Shown here: piece after piece, positions 8,300 through 15,230 of the stretch
How positions within the stretch are numbered: position 1 is the first letter of the stretch
How the letters are laid out: each line of letters begins with the position of its first letter
Source of the DNA: Nostocales cyanobacterium LEGE 12452
GTDB lineage: Bacteria; Cyanobacteriota; Cyanobacteriia; Cyanobacteriales; Nostocaceae
Direction: 5' to 3'
Assembly: GCA_015206945.1 (NCBI GenBank)
Contig: JADEXV010000058.1
Span: 1 to 35,662 of the forward strand
Length of the DNA stretch: 35,662 nucleotides
Program-made: the position numbers and the translations under genes
Notes under the pieces: model-generated
Seen by the model: only the letters and a program-made list of their open reading frames with translations
What the model was told of the DNA's origin: nothing
The model's database searches: none

Positions 8300-9349
8300 A
8301 TGGAGCTAATTAATAGGTTTAATGTTTTGTTAGCAGCGTTACTTCATGGTCAAGAAGATTTACGTCTAGAGGAAGTTTCTGACCCCACCCCGGCGGCTGG
8401 TGAGGTTGTAATCCAAGTAGGGGCAGCAACAACTTGTGGTACAGATTTGAAAGTATGGCGGCGTGGTGGTCATGCCAGAATGCTGATACCGCCAACCCTG
8501 TTTGGTCACGAAGCGGCTGGGCAAATTGTTGCTTTGGGTGTAGGGGTGACAAATTGGCAAGTAGGCGATCGCATCGTCGCTAATAATTCTGCCCCATGCA
8601 TGAAATGCTTTTTTTGTCAACGCCAAGAATATTCTTTATGTCCAAATTTGACCTGGAATAATGGTACTTTTGCCCAATACTTAAAAATTCCCGCACCAAT
8701 AGTAGAGCATAATATGTTGCAGATTCCCGATGAGTTGCCGTGGGAATTGGCAGCCATGACGGAACCTTTAGCTTGTGTGTTGCATGGTGTAGCGCGTTCT
8801 AATATTAAGCCCAAAGATAAAGTAGTCGTATTGGGAGATGGGGCGATCGGGCTGATGTTTGTCGCGGCGTTGAGTGAGAAAGCTGATATTTTGCTGTGGG
8901 GAGGTAATAAGCACAGACTAGAAATTGGTCAGAAATTGGGTGCAGCCCAGACCTTTAATTATCATCAAATTCCAGAGATTCCCAGTGTAGTGAAAGAACT
9001 TACCCAAGGATGGGGTGCAGATGTAGTAATTGAAGCCACTGGTGTCCCAAGTGTTTGGGAAACTGCGATCGCCTGTGCCCGTCCTGGTGCAACAGTCAAC
9101 TTATTCGGTGGATGTCCACGGGATACTAGCATTACTGTGAATACAGAACAGCTACACTATAGCGAACTTACTCTCAAAGGCGTGTTTCATAATACACCAG
9201 AGTATGTGCGGGAGGCGCTTGCACTGATAGCTAGTCGTAAAATTCCCTTTGAGTTACTTATTAGCGAACAACGACCATTAAAAGATTTAGAACAGGTGTT
9301 TTCTGATATGAAGGCGCGTAAAGTAATAAAGGTGGCAATGATTCCTTAG
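8300..9349 (+). CDS. Zinc-dependent medium-chain dehydrogenase/reductase
   Basis: 349 residues of the MDR superfamily (alcohol/threonine/sorbitol dehydrogenase-like). The catalytic zinc site is formed by Cys in TTCGTDLK, GHEAAG and a later Glu. The structural zinc lobe carries four Cys in APCMKCFFCQRQEYSLCPN. The NAD(P)-binding domain has VVLGDGAIGLMFVAAL, a variant of GxGxxG. It probably oxidises an alcohol or polyol with NAD(P); the substrate is not evident. The first nine residues from the ATG (MELINRFNV) are not family-like; a TTG at 8327 giving LLAALLHGQEDLRLEE is a plausible true start. Single gene, no operon partner obvious. Confidence 0.85.
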   Translation: MELINRFNVLLAALLHGQEDLRLEEVSDPTPAAGEVVIQVGAATTCGTDLKVWRRGGHARMLIPPTLFGHEAAGQIVALGVGVTNWQVGDRIVANNSAPCMKCFFCQRQEYSLCPNLTWNNGTFAQYLKIPAPIVEHNMLQIPDELPWELAAMTEPLACVLHGVARSNIKPKDKVVVLGDGAIGLMFVAALSEKADILLWGGNKHRLEIGQKLGAAQTFNYHQIPEIPSVVKELTQGWGADVVIEATGVPSVWETAIACARPGATVNLFGGCPRDTSITVNTEQLHYSELTLKGVFHNTPEYVREALALIASRKIPFELLISEQRPLKDLEQVFSDMKARKVIKVAMIP

Positions 9350-9418
9350 TATTTTGGCAACCAATTCATAGGGCACACTACAATGACTATAGCACCACAG
9401 ACTTAGGGCTAAAGCACT

Positions 9419-9679
9419 ATGACTCCTCAAGTCATTACCCCAGTATTGATGATTGAACCCTCATCATGGCTCCGCTCTGGCATTACCATTGAGAAAGTTG
9501 ATAATGTTAACCTTGCTAAGTTCACAGATGAGTTACATACTCGTCTAGAAGAATTGCTTGAGAAACGAAAATCTGGATTGCTGACTCCTGAAGAAGAAGC
9601 AGAATATGCTGGAATTGCTGAACTGGAGCGCATTCTAACTTTTGTTAACGCTAAACTGATTGCTAGTCGTGCGTGTTAA
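9419..9679 (+). CDS. Small acidic protein overlapping an HNH nuclease gene
   Basis: 86 residues, helical, rich in Glu, Leu and Lys in the middle (TDELHTRLEELLEKRKSGLLTPEEEAEYAGIAELERIL). No named family is recognised. Its stop lies inside the start region of the HNH nuclease gene, an overlap of 20 bases, so the two are translationally coupled. Such an arrangement resembles small partner proteins of toxin-antitoxin or nuclease modules, but nothing in the sequence proves an antitoxin role; a simple accessory protein is equally possible. Confidence 0.6.
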   Translation: MTPQVITPVLMIEPSSWLRSGITIEKVDNVNLAKFTDELHTRLEELLEKRKSGLLTPEEEAEYAGIAELERILTFVNAKLIASRAC

Positions 9680-10115
9680 AGATGGCACTCGGCAGTTTGT
9701 GCGCGAAAGAGCTAAATATCTGTGTGAATATTGCCACTCTCCAGAACGCTCAAGTTCAGATCGCTTCACAATTGATCATCTCATTCCACAATCATTAGGT
9801 GGCTCAGATGCAGATGACAACTTAGCTCTAGCTTGTCGTCGCTGTAATGAGCGTCGTTACAACTTCACAACTGGTGTTGATCCTCAAACTCAGCAAGAAG
9901 TCGCCTTATTCAATCCTCGTCAGCAAGGGTGGGTAGATCACTTCATCTGGACAGGCGATGGACTAAAGATCGTTGGCAAAAGTGCTACAGGTAGAGCAAC
10001 TTGTCATCGACTAGATATCAATGATGAATTTCACAACCAAGGATTTATCCAAGAATCTAGGCAGTTATGGATACAAGGAGGGTGGCACCCACCTGTAGAC
10101 GATCCTCGTCTTTGA
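9660..10115 (+). CDS. HNH endonuclease family protein
   Basis: 151 residues. The zinc-finger/HNH motif is complete: CEYC near residues 23-26, then DHLIPQSLGG (catalytic Asp-His), DNLALAC, and CRRCNERR near 58-65. This is the McrA-like HNH layout with two Cys pairs holding a structural zinc and the beta-beta-alpha metal fold. The C-terminal half (FNPRQQGWVDHFIWTGDGLKIVG) is typical of stand-alone cyanobacterial HNH proteins. No ATG is in frame; TTG at 9660 or GTG at 9669 must be the start, and translation probably depends on the overlapping upstream gene. It acts as a DNA nuclease by family; target specificity is unknown. Confidence 0.82.
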   Translation: MLVVRVKDGTRQFVRERAKYLCEYCHSPERSSSDRFTIDHLIPQSLGGSDADDNLALACRRCNERRYNFTTGVDPQTQQEVALFNPRQQGWVDHFIWTGDGLKIVGKSATGRATCHRLDINDEFHNQGFIQESRQLWIQGGWHPPVDDPRL

Positions 10116-10316
10116 TGCCTGAACTAGCGATATCTATAGCTGCCAACATCGTGCAACAAGAATAAAAAATGCTAGATAATAGTTAGCTTTTATTTGCTCT
10201 AATACATCACCTTACAGAGTTATCACAGCAAGAGCTAGGAAGAATTTTTCTGCTTCTTATAGTTTAATTGAGCGATCGCTATAATTGCATCTCTACCAAA
10301 TAATAACTAAATCCTT

Positions 10317-11081
10317 ATGGCAAAGACTATTTCAATTACTGATTCTCTAGTTCCTAATCCCGTGCCTAAATCAACAATTATTCGTTTGGAGAATATTTTT
10401 AAAATATATGGCAGTGGCGAAACTGAAGTCAAAGCACTTAACGATGTGAATTTGACTATTCACGAGGGCGAATATTGTTCAATTATGGGGCCTTCTGGTT
10501 CAGGTAAATCCACAGCTATGAATATTATCGGCTGTCTAGACCGACCCACAGGCGGACATTATTACTTAGATAATATTGATGTAGCCCAAATGGATGATAA
10601 ATCCTTGGCACACATCCGTAATAAAAAGCTGGGCTTTGTGTTCCAACAATTTCATTTATTACCTCAACTCACAGCATTAGAAAATGTGATGCTACCAATG
10701 GTTTATGCTAGTGTGAGTCCGAAAGAAAGAAGCGATCGCGCCACGGAAGCACTGACGCGAGTAGGTTTAGCAAATCGCCTTAACAACAAACCAACTCAAC
10801 TATCTGGTGGACAACAACAAAGAGTAGCGATCGCCCGCGCGATCGTCAATCGTCCCGTGGTACTCCTCGCTGATGAACCCACAGGCGCACTTGATTCGCG
10901 CACAACCCAAGAAGTCTTAGATATTTTTGGCGAACTCAATGCCAGTGGAATCACAGTTGTGATGGTGACACATGAACCAGAAGTCGCCCGTCAAACCCAG
11001 CGCATCGTTTGGTTTCGTGATGGTCAAGTAGTACACTCCAACCTCACCCCAGCCGACTTGAGTCAGTTGGCTGTATCGTAG
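10317..11081 (+). CDS. ABC transporter ATP-binding protein, MacB/LolD/DevA type (orphan)
   Basis: 254 residues. Walker [10 protein letters not shown] near residues 59-67, Q-loop [13 protein letters not shown], signature [15 protein letters not shown], Walker [15 protein letters not shown] and switch His in VTHEPEVA are all present. The signature wording and [17 protein letters not shown] opening match the MacB/LolD/DevA subclass that powers type VII (mechanotransmission) ABC systems rather than classical import. No permease or membrane-fusion gene lies next to it: upstream is the HNH gene, downstream a hairpin and the minus-strand HCP gene. It must therefore work with a permease encoded elsewhere. 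A 20-residue extension precedes the ATPase domain. Confidence 0.85.
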   Translation: MAKTISITDSLVPNPVPKSTIIRLENIFKIYGSGETEVKALNDVNLTIHEGEYCSIMGPSGSGKSTAMNIIGCLDRPTGGHYYLDNIDVAQMDDKSLAHIRNKKLGFVFQQFHLLPQLTALENVMLPMVYASVSPKERSDRATEALTRVGLANRLNNKPTQLSGGQQQRVAIARAIVNRPVVLLADEPTGALDSRTTQEVLDIFGELNASGITVVMVTHEPEVARQTQRIVWFRDGQVVHSNLTPADLSQLAVS

Positions 11082-11087
11082 TTTGTT

Positions 11088-11109
11088 AAAGTCCGCGGAG
11101 GCGGACTTT
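11088..11109 (+). terminator. Hairpin after the ABC ATPase gene
   Basis: AAAGTCCGC (11088-11096), loop GGAG, GCGGACTTT (11101-11109) make a perfect 9-bp stem directly after the stop codon. The sequence and its right flank resemble a dispersed Nostoc repeat, so it may be both a repeat copy and a terminator. No long T run follows. Confidence 0.6.
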
Positions 11110-11146
11110 AGTTTGTGTAACCGCGACTTCTAATCGCCAAGGCTGA

Positions 11147-11677
11147 TTACAAACTTGACGTTTTTCCAGTTTCTGCTTGCGTTGCGATCGGTTTAACATC
11201 GGTGTAACCCACTTCACCAGCTATTGTCCGAAACACTGACATTTGCTCTTCAAAATCTAGTCCTTCAATTTCGGAAAGTAGATCTTTAATTGCCTTACTT
11301 GCCTGGTAGCTAGCTGGCATTCCCACCACTGTATCTCCCATAGCTACCGCCCAAGCATACCAAACTAGCAGTTGGTTATTTTCTTTTATCGCCCCATAAG
11401 CACGAGAATATTCTGTGTCTTTGCGGTTAACGATATCCCGCATAATTTCTAGTTGCTGCTCATCGGATAATTTAAAATAATCTCCTAGCAGAAGTGGTGC
11501 TAACTCTGGTTCTGCCGCAGCTGGCGCAGCTGGTGTGATCGAATCACCCATTTTTTCATAAACAAAATAGAACCAGGCTAATTTGGCATCAGTATCTAAG
11601 GCGTTAAACTTATCCACCAATTCTTGAGTTTCATTGCTCTGAGCTTGAGAAATAGTTTTGTCGTAACTTGCAGTCAT
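11147..11677 (-). CDS. Helical carotenoid protein (OCP N-terminal-domain paralogue)
   Basis: 176 residues from the ATG at 11677; an extra 11 in-frame codons upstream look non-native. It matches the all-helical N-terminal domain of the orange carotenoid protein with no C-terminal domain. Carotenoid-site equivalents are visible: Tyr40 in FVYEKMGDSIT (Tyr44 of OCP) and Trp106 in LLVWYAWAVAM (Trp110 of OCP), with DYFKLSDEQQLEIMRDIVNRKDTEYSRAYG between. HCPs bind a keto-carotenoid and quench singlet oxygen or phycobilisome energy, depending on clade. A CTDH gene lies about 2.5 kb away, similar to the Anabaena arrangement in which CTDH is next to HCP4; assignment to the HCP4 clade is inference. A Pro/Ala-rich insert at 49-58 replaces part of the loop. 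Confidence 0.9.
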   Translation of the reverse strand: MTASYDKTISQAQSNETQELVDKFNALDTDAKLAWFYFVYEKMGDSITPAAPAAAEPELAPLLLGDYFKLSDEQQLEIMRDIVNRKDTEYSRAYGAIKENNQLLVWYAWAVAMGDTVVGMPASYQASKAIKDLLSEIEGLDFEEQMSVFRTIAGEVGYTDVKPIATQAETGKTSSL

Positions 11678-11900
11678 TATTGTTTGTTTCCAAAATAATT
11701 TAATAGGCAAACTAATTGTTAGCAGAGTTCGACAATCAGATTCTACTATCGATAGAAAGAGTTAAATTTATTTAAAATTGCAGCTTTAATCTACCTTTTA
11801 ATAGAGGTACAAGTCTCTCTATAGGAAGCAAGAAAGTAACCAATTGCTTTGCTATGATTGCCCAAGTAAGCAATAAAAAATTTACCTAAAGGTTTTAATT

Positions 11901-12278
11901 ATGCCCGATCAAGAAGTAAAGCCCAATTTAAATGAAGCTTCCACCCAGGATGCACAATTAGCTGCCGAAAGCATAGCTAGTGGTGAAGAAAAAGCGCCAA
12001 CGGTGGATTTTGATGCTGATTATGCAGCTGCACAAAAATTCAGTGTGAGTGAAGTCGATCGCACAGGTAAAGGTGAAGCAGCAGCCGAAGCAGCTACTGC
12101 ACCTAATCAGAAAACCTCTAAGCCACAAGAGACAAAACCTCAAACACAGTCAACTGGCAATCCCGATGATTTTATGGAGTCAGCAAAGGAAGTTGGGAAT
12201 TCTCAGACTGGGGGTGCAGCTAATGTCAGTGATGATTTAGTAAAACAAGCTTTAGAAAAGGGTGAACGGAAAAATTAA
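11901..12278 (+). CDS. Acidic, probably disordered protein, divergent from HCP
   Basis: 125 residues, very rich in Ala, Glu, Gln, Lys, Ser and Thr, with few hydrophobic residues and almost no aromatics: predicted to be largely unstructured. Weak islands of order are DFDADYAAAQKFSVSEVDRTG and the terminal SDDLVKQALEKGERKN. No family is recognised. It starts 223 bases from the HCP start in the opposite direction, so the two may share control elements. Base usage matches its neighbours. A stress-related or scaffold role would be guesswork. Confidence 0.6.
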   Translation: MPDQEVKPNLNEASTQDAQLAAESIASGEEKAPTVDFDADYAAAQKFSVSEVDRTGKGEAAAEAATAPNQKTSKPQETKPQTQSTGNPDDFMESAKEVGNSQTGGAANVSDDLVKQALEKGERKN

Positions 12279-12407
12279 TTTTTCCTGATATATTGCTATT
12301 TTGTCAGATGGGCAATGTCACCAATATGAAAATTGAGGTTCTCGGTATTAGTAGATATTGCCCACTCTACTGTTTTGAACGATTGTTCATCCGCTTTTGA
12401 TTATTAA

Positions 12408-13043
12408 TTAACGACTGTTCATCACTCCTAGTAGTTCACTGGGTTGCTGAATTAAATAATCTGGATTTTGCTTGGCTAGTACTTCCGGTGAGTTAAACCC
12501 CCAAGTCACTGCAATGACTTGGATATTTGCTTTTTTTGATGCTTCTATATCTCTGGTTTCATCTCCAACATAAATAACTTCTTGAGGTTTGAGTTGCTTT
12601 TGCCTCAAGACATTATTTATAATAGTTGTTTTGCCAAAAATTGTAATTCCTGAGTAGATAAAGTCAAATAGGTGATTTAAATCATTGATTGTAAGGAATT
12701 GCGTAACATTTTCTTTAGAATTAGAAGTGATAATACCCAGTTTATATCCTTGATTTTGGAGTTCTGTTAATGCTTCCTTAATACCCAGAATTGGCTTTAA
12801 TTCTGGGATTTTGTTTTTTAATTCCCCTTTAACTTTTTTAACAAGAAAAGGGATCTGAAATAGAGAAACTCCTGAGTACTTAATAATTTCCCTAGATGTT
12901 AAGTTCTTGAGGAAGGCTAATTGTTCTGGGCTTATTTGTCTATAACCAAAGTCTCCAGCTAAACGATTAGCAATACTTACAAGGGCATCTACTGTATCAG
13001 CAATTGTGCCATCAAAATCAAAAATAATTACTTTCTGGGTCAT
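12408..13043 (-). CDS. HAD-family phosphatase (phosphoglycolate-phosphatase-like)
   Basis: 211 residues from the ATG at 13043. HAD motif I DFDGTIADT (nucleophile Asp9, acid Asp11), motif II LGIITSNS, a motif III Lys in the FGKTTIINN region and motif IV YVGDETRDIEAS are all present, with a four-helix cap between motifs I and II. It should hydrolyse a small phosphate ester; a phosphoglycolate, nucleotide or sugar phosphate substrate cannot be chosen from sequence. The start lies 25 bases inside the end of queG, so the two genes overlap and are probably co-transcribed with queG first. Confidence 0.85.
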   Translation of the reverse strand: MTQKVIIFDFDGTIADTVDALVSIANRLAGDFGYRQISPEQLAFLKNLTSREIIKYSGVSLFQIPFLVKKVKGELKNKIPELKPILGIKEALTELQNQGYKLGIITSNSKENVTQFLTINDLNHLFDFIYSGITIFGKTTIINNVLRQKQLKPQEVIYVGDETRDIEASKKANIQVIAVTWGFNSPEVLAKQNPDYLIQQPSELLGVMNSR

Positions 13044-13992
13044 TCTTCTGCCTGGATGCGTCAAGATTAGCTAGGGCGTTGCGTCGTAACATTTCTGGCT
13101 TAATCCGCCGCAAGGCAGATGCTGGAAATCGTTTATCCCACTCCCGATCTGAGATTTGGGCTAATTCTAGCAGGTGGGGAGCAATATTCACTGGATTTGG
13201 CTGAAACTCTTCAATATCAGTTGTTTGGGCAAAACGTTGATTCCAAGGACAAACATCTTGGCAAATATCGCAACCAGCAACCCAGCCTTGCAAATTAGAT
13301 GCGATCGCCTCTGGCAATTCCTTGTCACGATTTTCAATGGTATGATAAGCAATGCAGCGATTAGCGTCGACGACAAAGGGCTGAGTAATTGCACCTGTGG
13401 GACAAGCCTGAAGACAACGAGTACAGCTACCGCAGTGTTCTGTGTGTGGGCGATCGCTCTCTAATTCTAAATTGGTCAACACTTCTCCCAAAAATACCCA
13501 AGAGCCATATTCCCGTGTAATCACATTACCATTCTTGGCAATCCAACCAATTCCGGCATGTTGAGCCAACACTTTATCTTGCACGGGGCCGGTATCTGCA
13601 TAATAAAGAGCTAACACGCCTGGATCGAGTGATTTTAGCCATATAGATAGCTGCTTGAGTTTTCCATGCATCACCTTGTGATAATCCCTTCCCCAACCAT
13701 AACGGGAAATTTTGGCGTATTCCTCACTTTCAGGACGTTGATGTGGTGTGTAGTAATTCAGCGCTACACACACTAGCGATCGCACCTCTGGCATCACTAA
13801 GCGGATATCCTGACGTTTTGGATTCGCCATCCATTTCATATCAGCGTGATAACCGAGTTCAATCCATGCTTGCAACCTCTGCGCTTCTGTGGCATTTACC
13901 CGATCTACAGCAGTAATTCCAACTTTGTGAAAGCCCAACTCACTGGCTTTTTCTTTCACCAGACTGCTGCTCGTTACAGAATAATGATTCAT
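13018..13992 (-). CDS. queG: Epoxyqueuosine reductase QueG
   Basis: 324 residues from the ATG at 13992. QueG reduces epoxyqueuosine to queuosine in the wobble position of certain tRNAs, using cobalamin and two [4Fe-4S] clusters. Visible: the catalytic Asp134 in YYADTGPVQDK, AGIGWIAKNG, the cluster motif HCGSCTRCLQACPTGAI (Cys187, 190, 193, 197) and the second motif CDICQDVCPWNQRF (Cys241, 244, 248), giving a bacterial-ferredoxin-type pair. Length and motif order are normal. The C-terminal helical part (RRIKPEMLRRNALANL) resembles the HEAT-like tail seen in QueG. It is followed by an overlapping HAD phosphatase. Confidence 0.95.
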   Translation of the reverse strand: MNHYSVTSSSLVKEKASELGFHKVGITAVDRVNATEAQRLQAWIELGYHADMKWMANPKRQDIRLVMPEVRSLVCVALNYYTPHQRPESEEYAKISRYGWGRDYHKVMHGKLKQLSIWLKSLDPGVLALYYADTGPVQDKVLAQHAGIGWIAKNGNVITREYGSWVFLGEVLTNLELESDRPHTEHCGSCTRCLQACPTGAITQPFVVDANRCIAYHTIENRDKELPEAIASNLQGWVAGCDICQDVCPWNQRFAQTTDIEEFQPNPVNIAPHLLELAQISDREWDKRFPASALRRIKPEMLRRNALANLDASRQKNDPESNYF

Positions 13993-14231
13993 TTTTTTTA
14001 TCTGGATTTTGCCCAAATAAAGGCGCTCTAATTATATATGATGTAGTCAATACCTTTAATTAAGATTTGTTAAATGCCCAATATATAGCCTGTCTTAAAC
14101 TGCTACGCGGTTCAAGACTTCCATCGTTAGAAAGATTTATTAATATATAGCAATCTATCTCAATAGCAGCTTTTTTTTTACTTATTTTTGTATTGAAATT
14201 AATATTCAGACAGCATAATACAGGTAATTTT

Positions 14232-14663
14232 ATGACCTCTACTGAATTTATATCGCCAACGCAGTTTAAAGAAGAATTCCAGATTAAAGGAATTACAGAA
14301 TCAAGCGTTCTGCGTTATTTTGAAACCTTAAATGCAGGAGAATTTGAGGCAACTTCTGCCTTATTTGCGATAGATGGTGTGATGCGTCCGCCATTTGAAT
14401 CTGATATTGTGGGGATAGATGCGATCGCAGCCTACTTAAAACAAGAAGGCCAAAACATTAAAGCTTACCCCAACACAGGAATAGCCGATACTTTAGAAAA
14501 TGGAGATATCCAAGTCCAGGTAACAGGCAAAGCACAAACTTCGTGGTGTAGTGTCAATGTCTTGTGGTTATTTATTCTCAACCAACAACGGCAAATTTCC
14601 TATACTAGAATCAAACTTTTAGCTTCCCCCCAAGAGCTACTTTCTTTACGTCGTGAAAAGTAA
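14232..14663 (+). CDS. CTDH: homologue of the OCP C-terminal domain
   Basis: 143 residues from the ATG at 14232; the longer in-frame start at 14193 lacks family-like residues. An NTF2-like alpha-beta barrel resembling the OCP C-terminal domain: ITESSVLRYFETLNAGEFEATSALFA, the MRPPFESDIVG stretch, the VTGKAQTSW strand and a final LLASPQELLSL matching the OCP end. A Cys (Cys106, in TSWCSVNVLWLF) sits where clade-2 CTDHs have a conserved Cys that can form a disulphide dimer. CTDHs carry and hand over keto-carotenoid to HCPs. It lies on the other side of queG and the HAD gene from the HCP gene, on the opposite strand. Confidence 0.88.
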   Translation: MTSTEFISPTQFKEEFQIKGITESSVLRYFETLNAGEFEATSALFAIDGVMRPPFESDIVGIDAIAAYLKQEGQNIKAYPNTGIADTLENGDIQVQVTGKAQTSWCSVNVLWLFILNQQRQISYTRIKLLASPQELLSLRREK

Positions 14664-14738
14664 ATAGCAAATAACTACAAAGGGCAAAATTTTAAACCAA
14701 TATTTTTCACCTACTCACACAGGATTCATGGTTTTATT

Positions 14739-14766
14739 CTGACTCCTGAATTCTGAATTCTGACTC
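14739..14766. repeat. Short tandem repeat (CTGAATT unit)
   Basis: Units of CTGAATT and CTGACTC run in tandem in the convergent gap after the CTDH gene. The same units occur at 23025-23177. Confidence 0.6.
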
Positions 14767-14801
14767 ATCAATAGCATGACTTGAGAAATAGTAACTTTTG
14801 T

Positions 14802-15227
14802 TTATTGGACTAATTCTGGTAAAGTAGCTTCTAACTTCAGACAGTTAGCACCATCAACCTGCAACTTATAATCTACTTTATCCATGAGACGATTCATAAT
14901 CAGCCAACCATAACCACCTTCTTGCTTTTCCATCGGATTTGGAGCGTAGTAGTTAGACATGTCAAAACCTTCACCGTAGTCCCAAATTTCTAGGGCAAAA
15001 TCCCGGTCTTTTACTTCTAAACGTAGTAAGATGGGCAAATTTGGTTGGTCTTTATGGGCATGACGGACTGCATTAGAATAGGCTTCCACTAAAGCCAGTC
15101 TCAAACGACTTGATTGCCGTGACCAATCCACAGATTCTCCTAGCTGAATTTTCAAACATCCCAACAACCAGTTTTCAACAATATTCAGAAAATTCAAGTC
15201 GCTTGGTACATGAAGCTCACTTTTCAT
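14802..15227 (-). CDS. RsbW-like serine kinase / anti-sigma factor (HATPase_c_2)
   Basis: 141 residues forming a single GHKL ATPase domain. N-box LALVEAYSNAVRHAHKD, G1 box EIWDYGEGFD and G2 box GGYGWLIMNRLMDKV are visible, in the order of RsbW/SpoIIAB-type kinases. Such kinases phosphorylate a STAS-domain antagonist and bind a partner protein. The ATG begins 3 bases after the stop of the phosphatase gene, so the two are made together as opposing activities. No STAS protein or sigma factor is encoded in the window. Direct binding to a sigma factor is not implied; in cyanobacteria such kinases often control other outputs. Confidence 0.85.
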   Translation of the reverse strand: MKSELHVPSDLNFLNIVENWLLGCLKIQLGESVDWSRQSSRLRLALVEAYSNAVRHAHKDQPNLPILLRLEVKDRDFALEIWDYGEGFDMSNYYAPNPMEKQEGGYGWLIMNRLMDKVDYKLQVDGANCLKLEATLPELVQ

Positions 15228-15230
15228 GAC

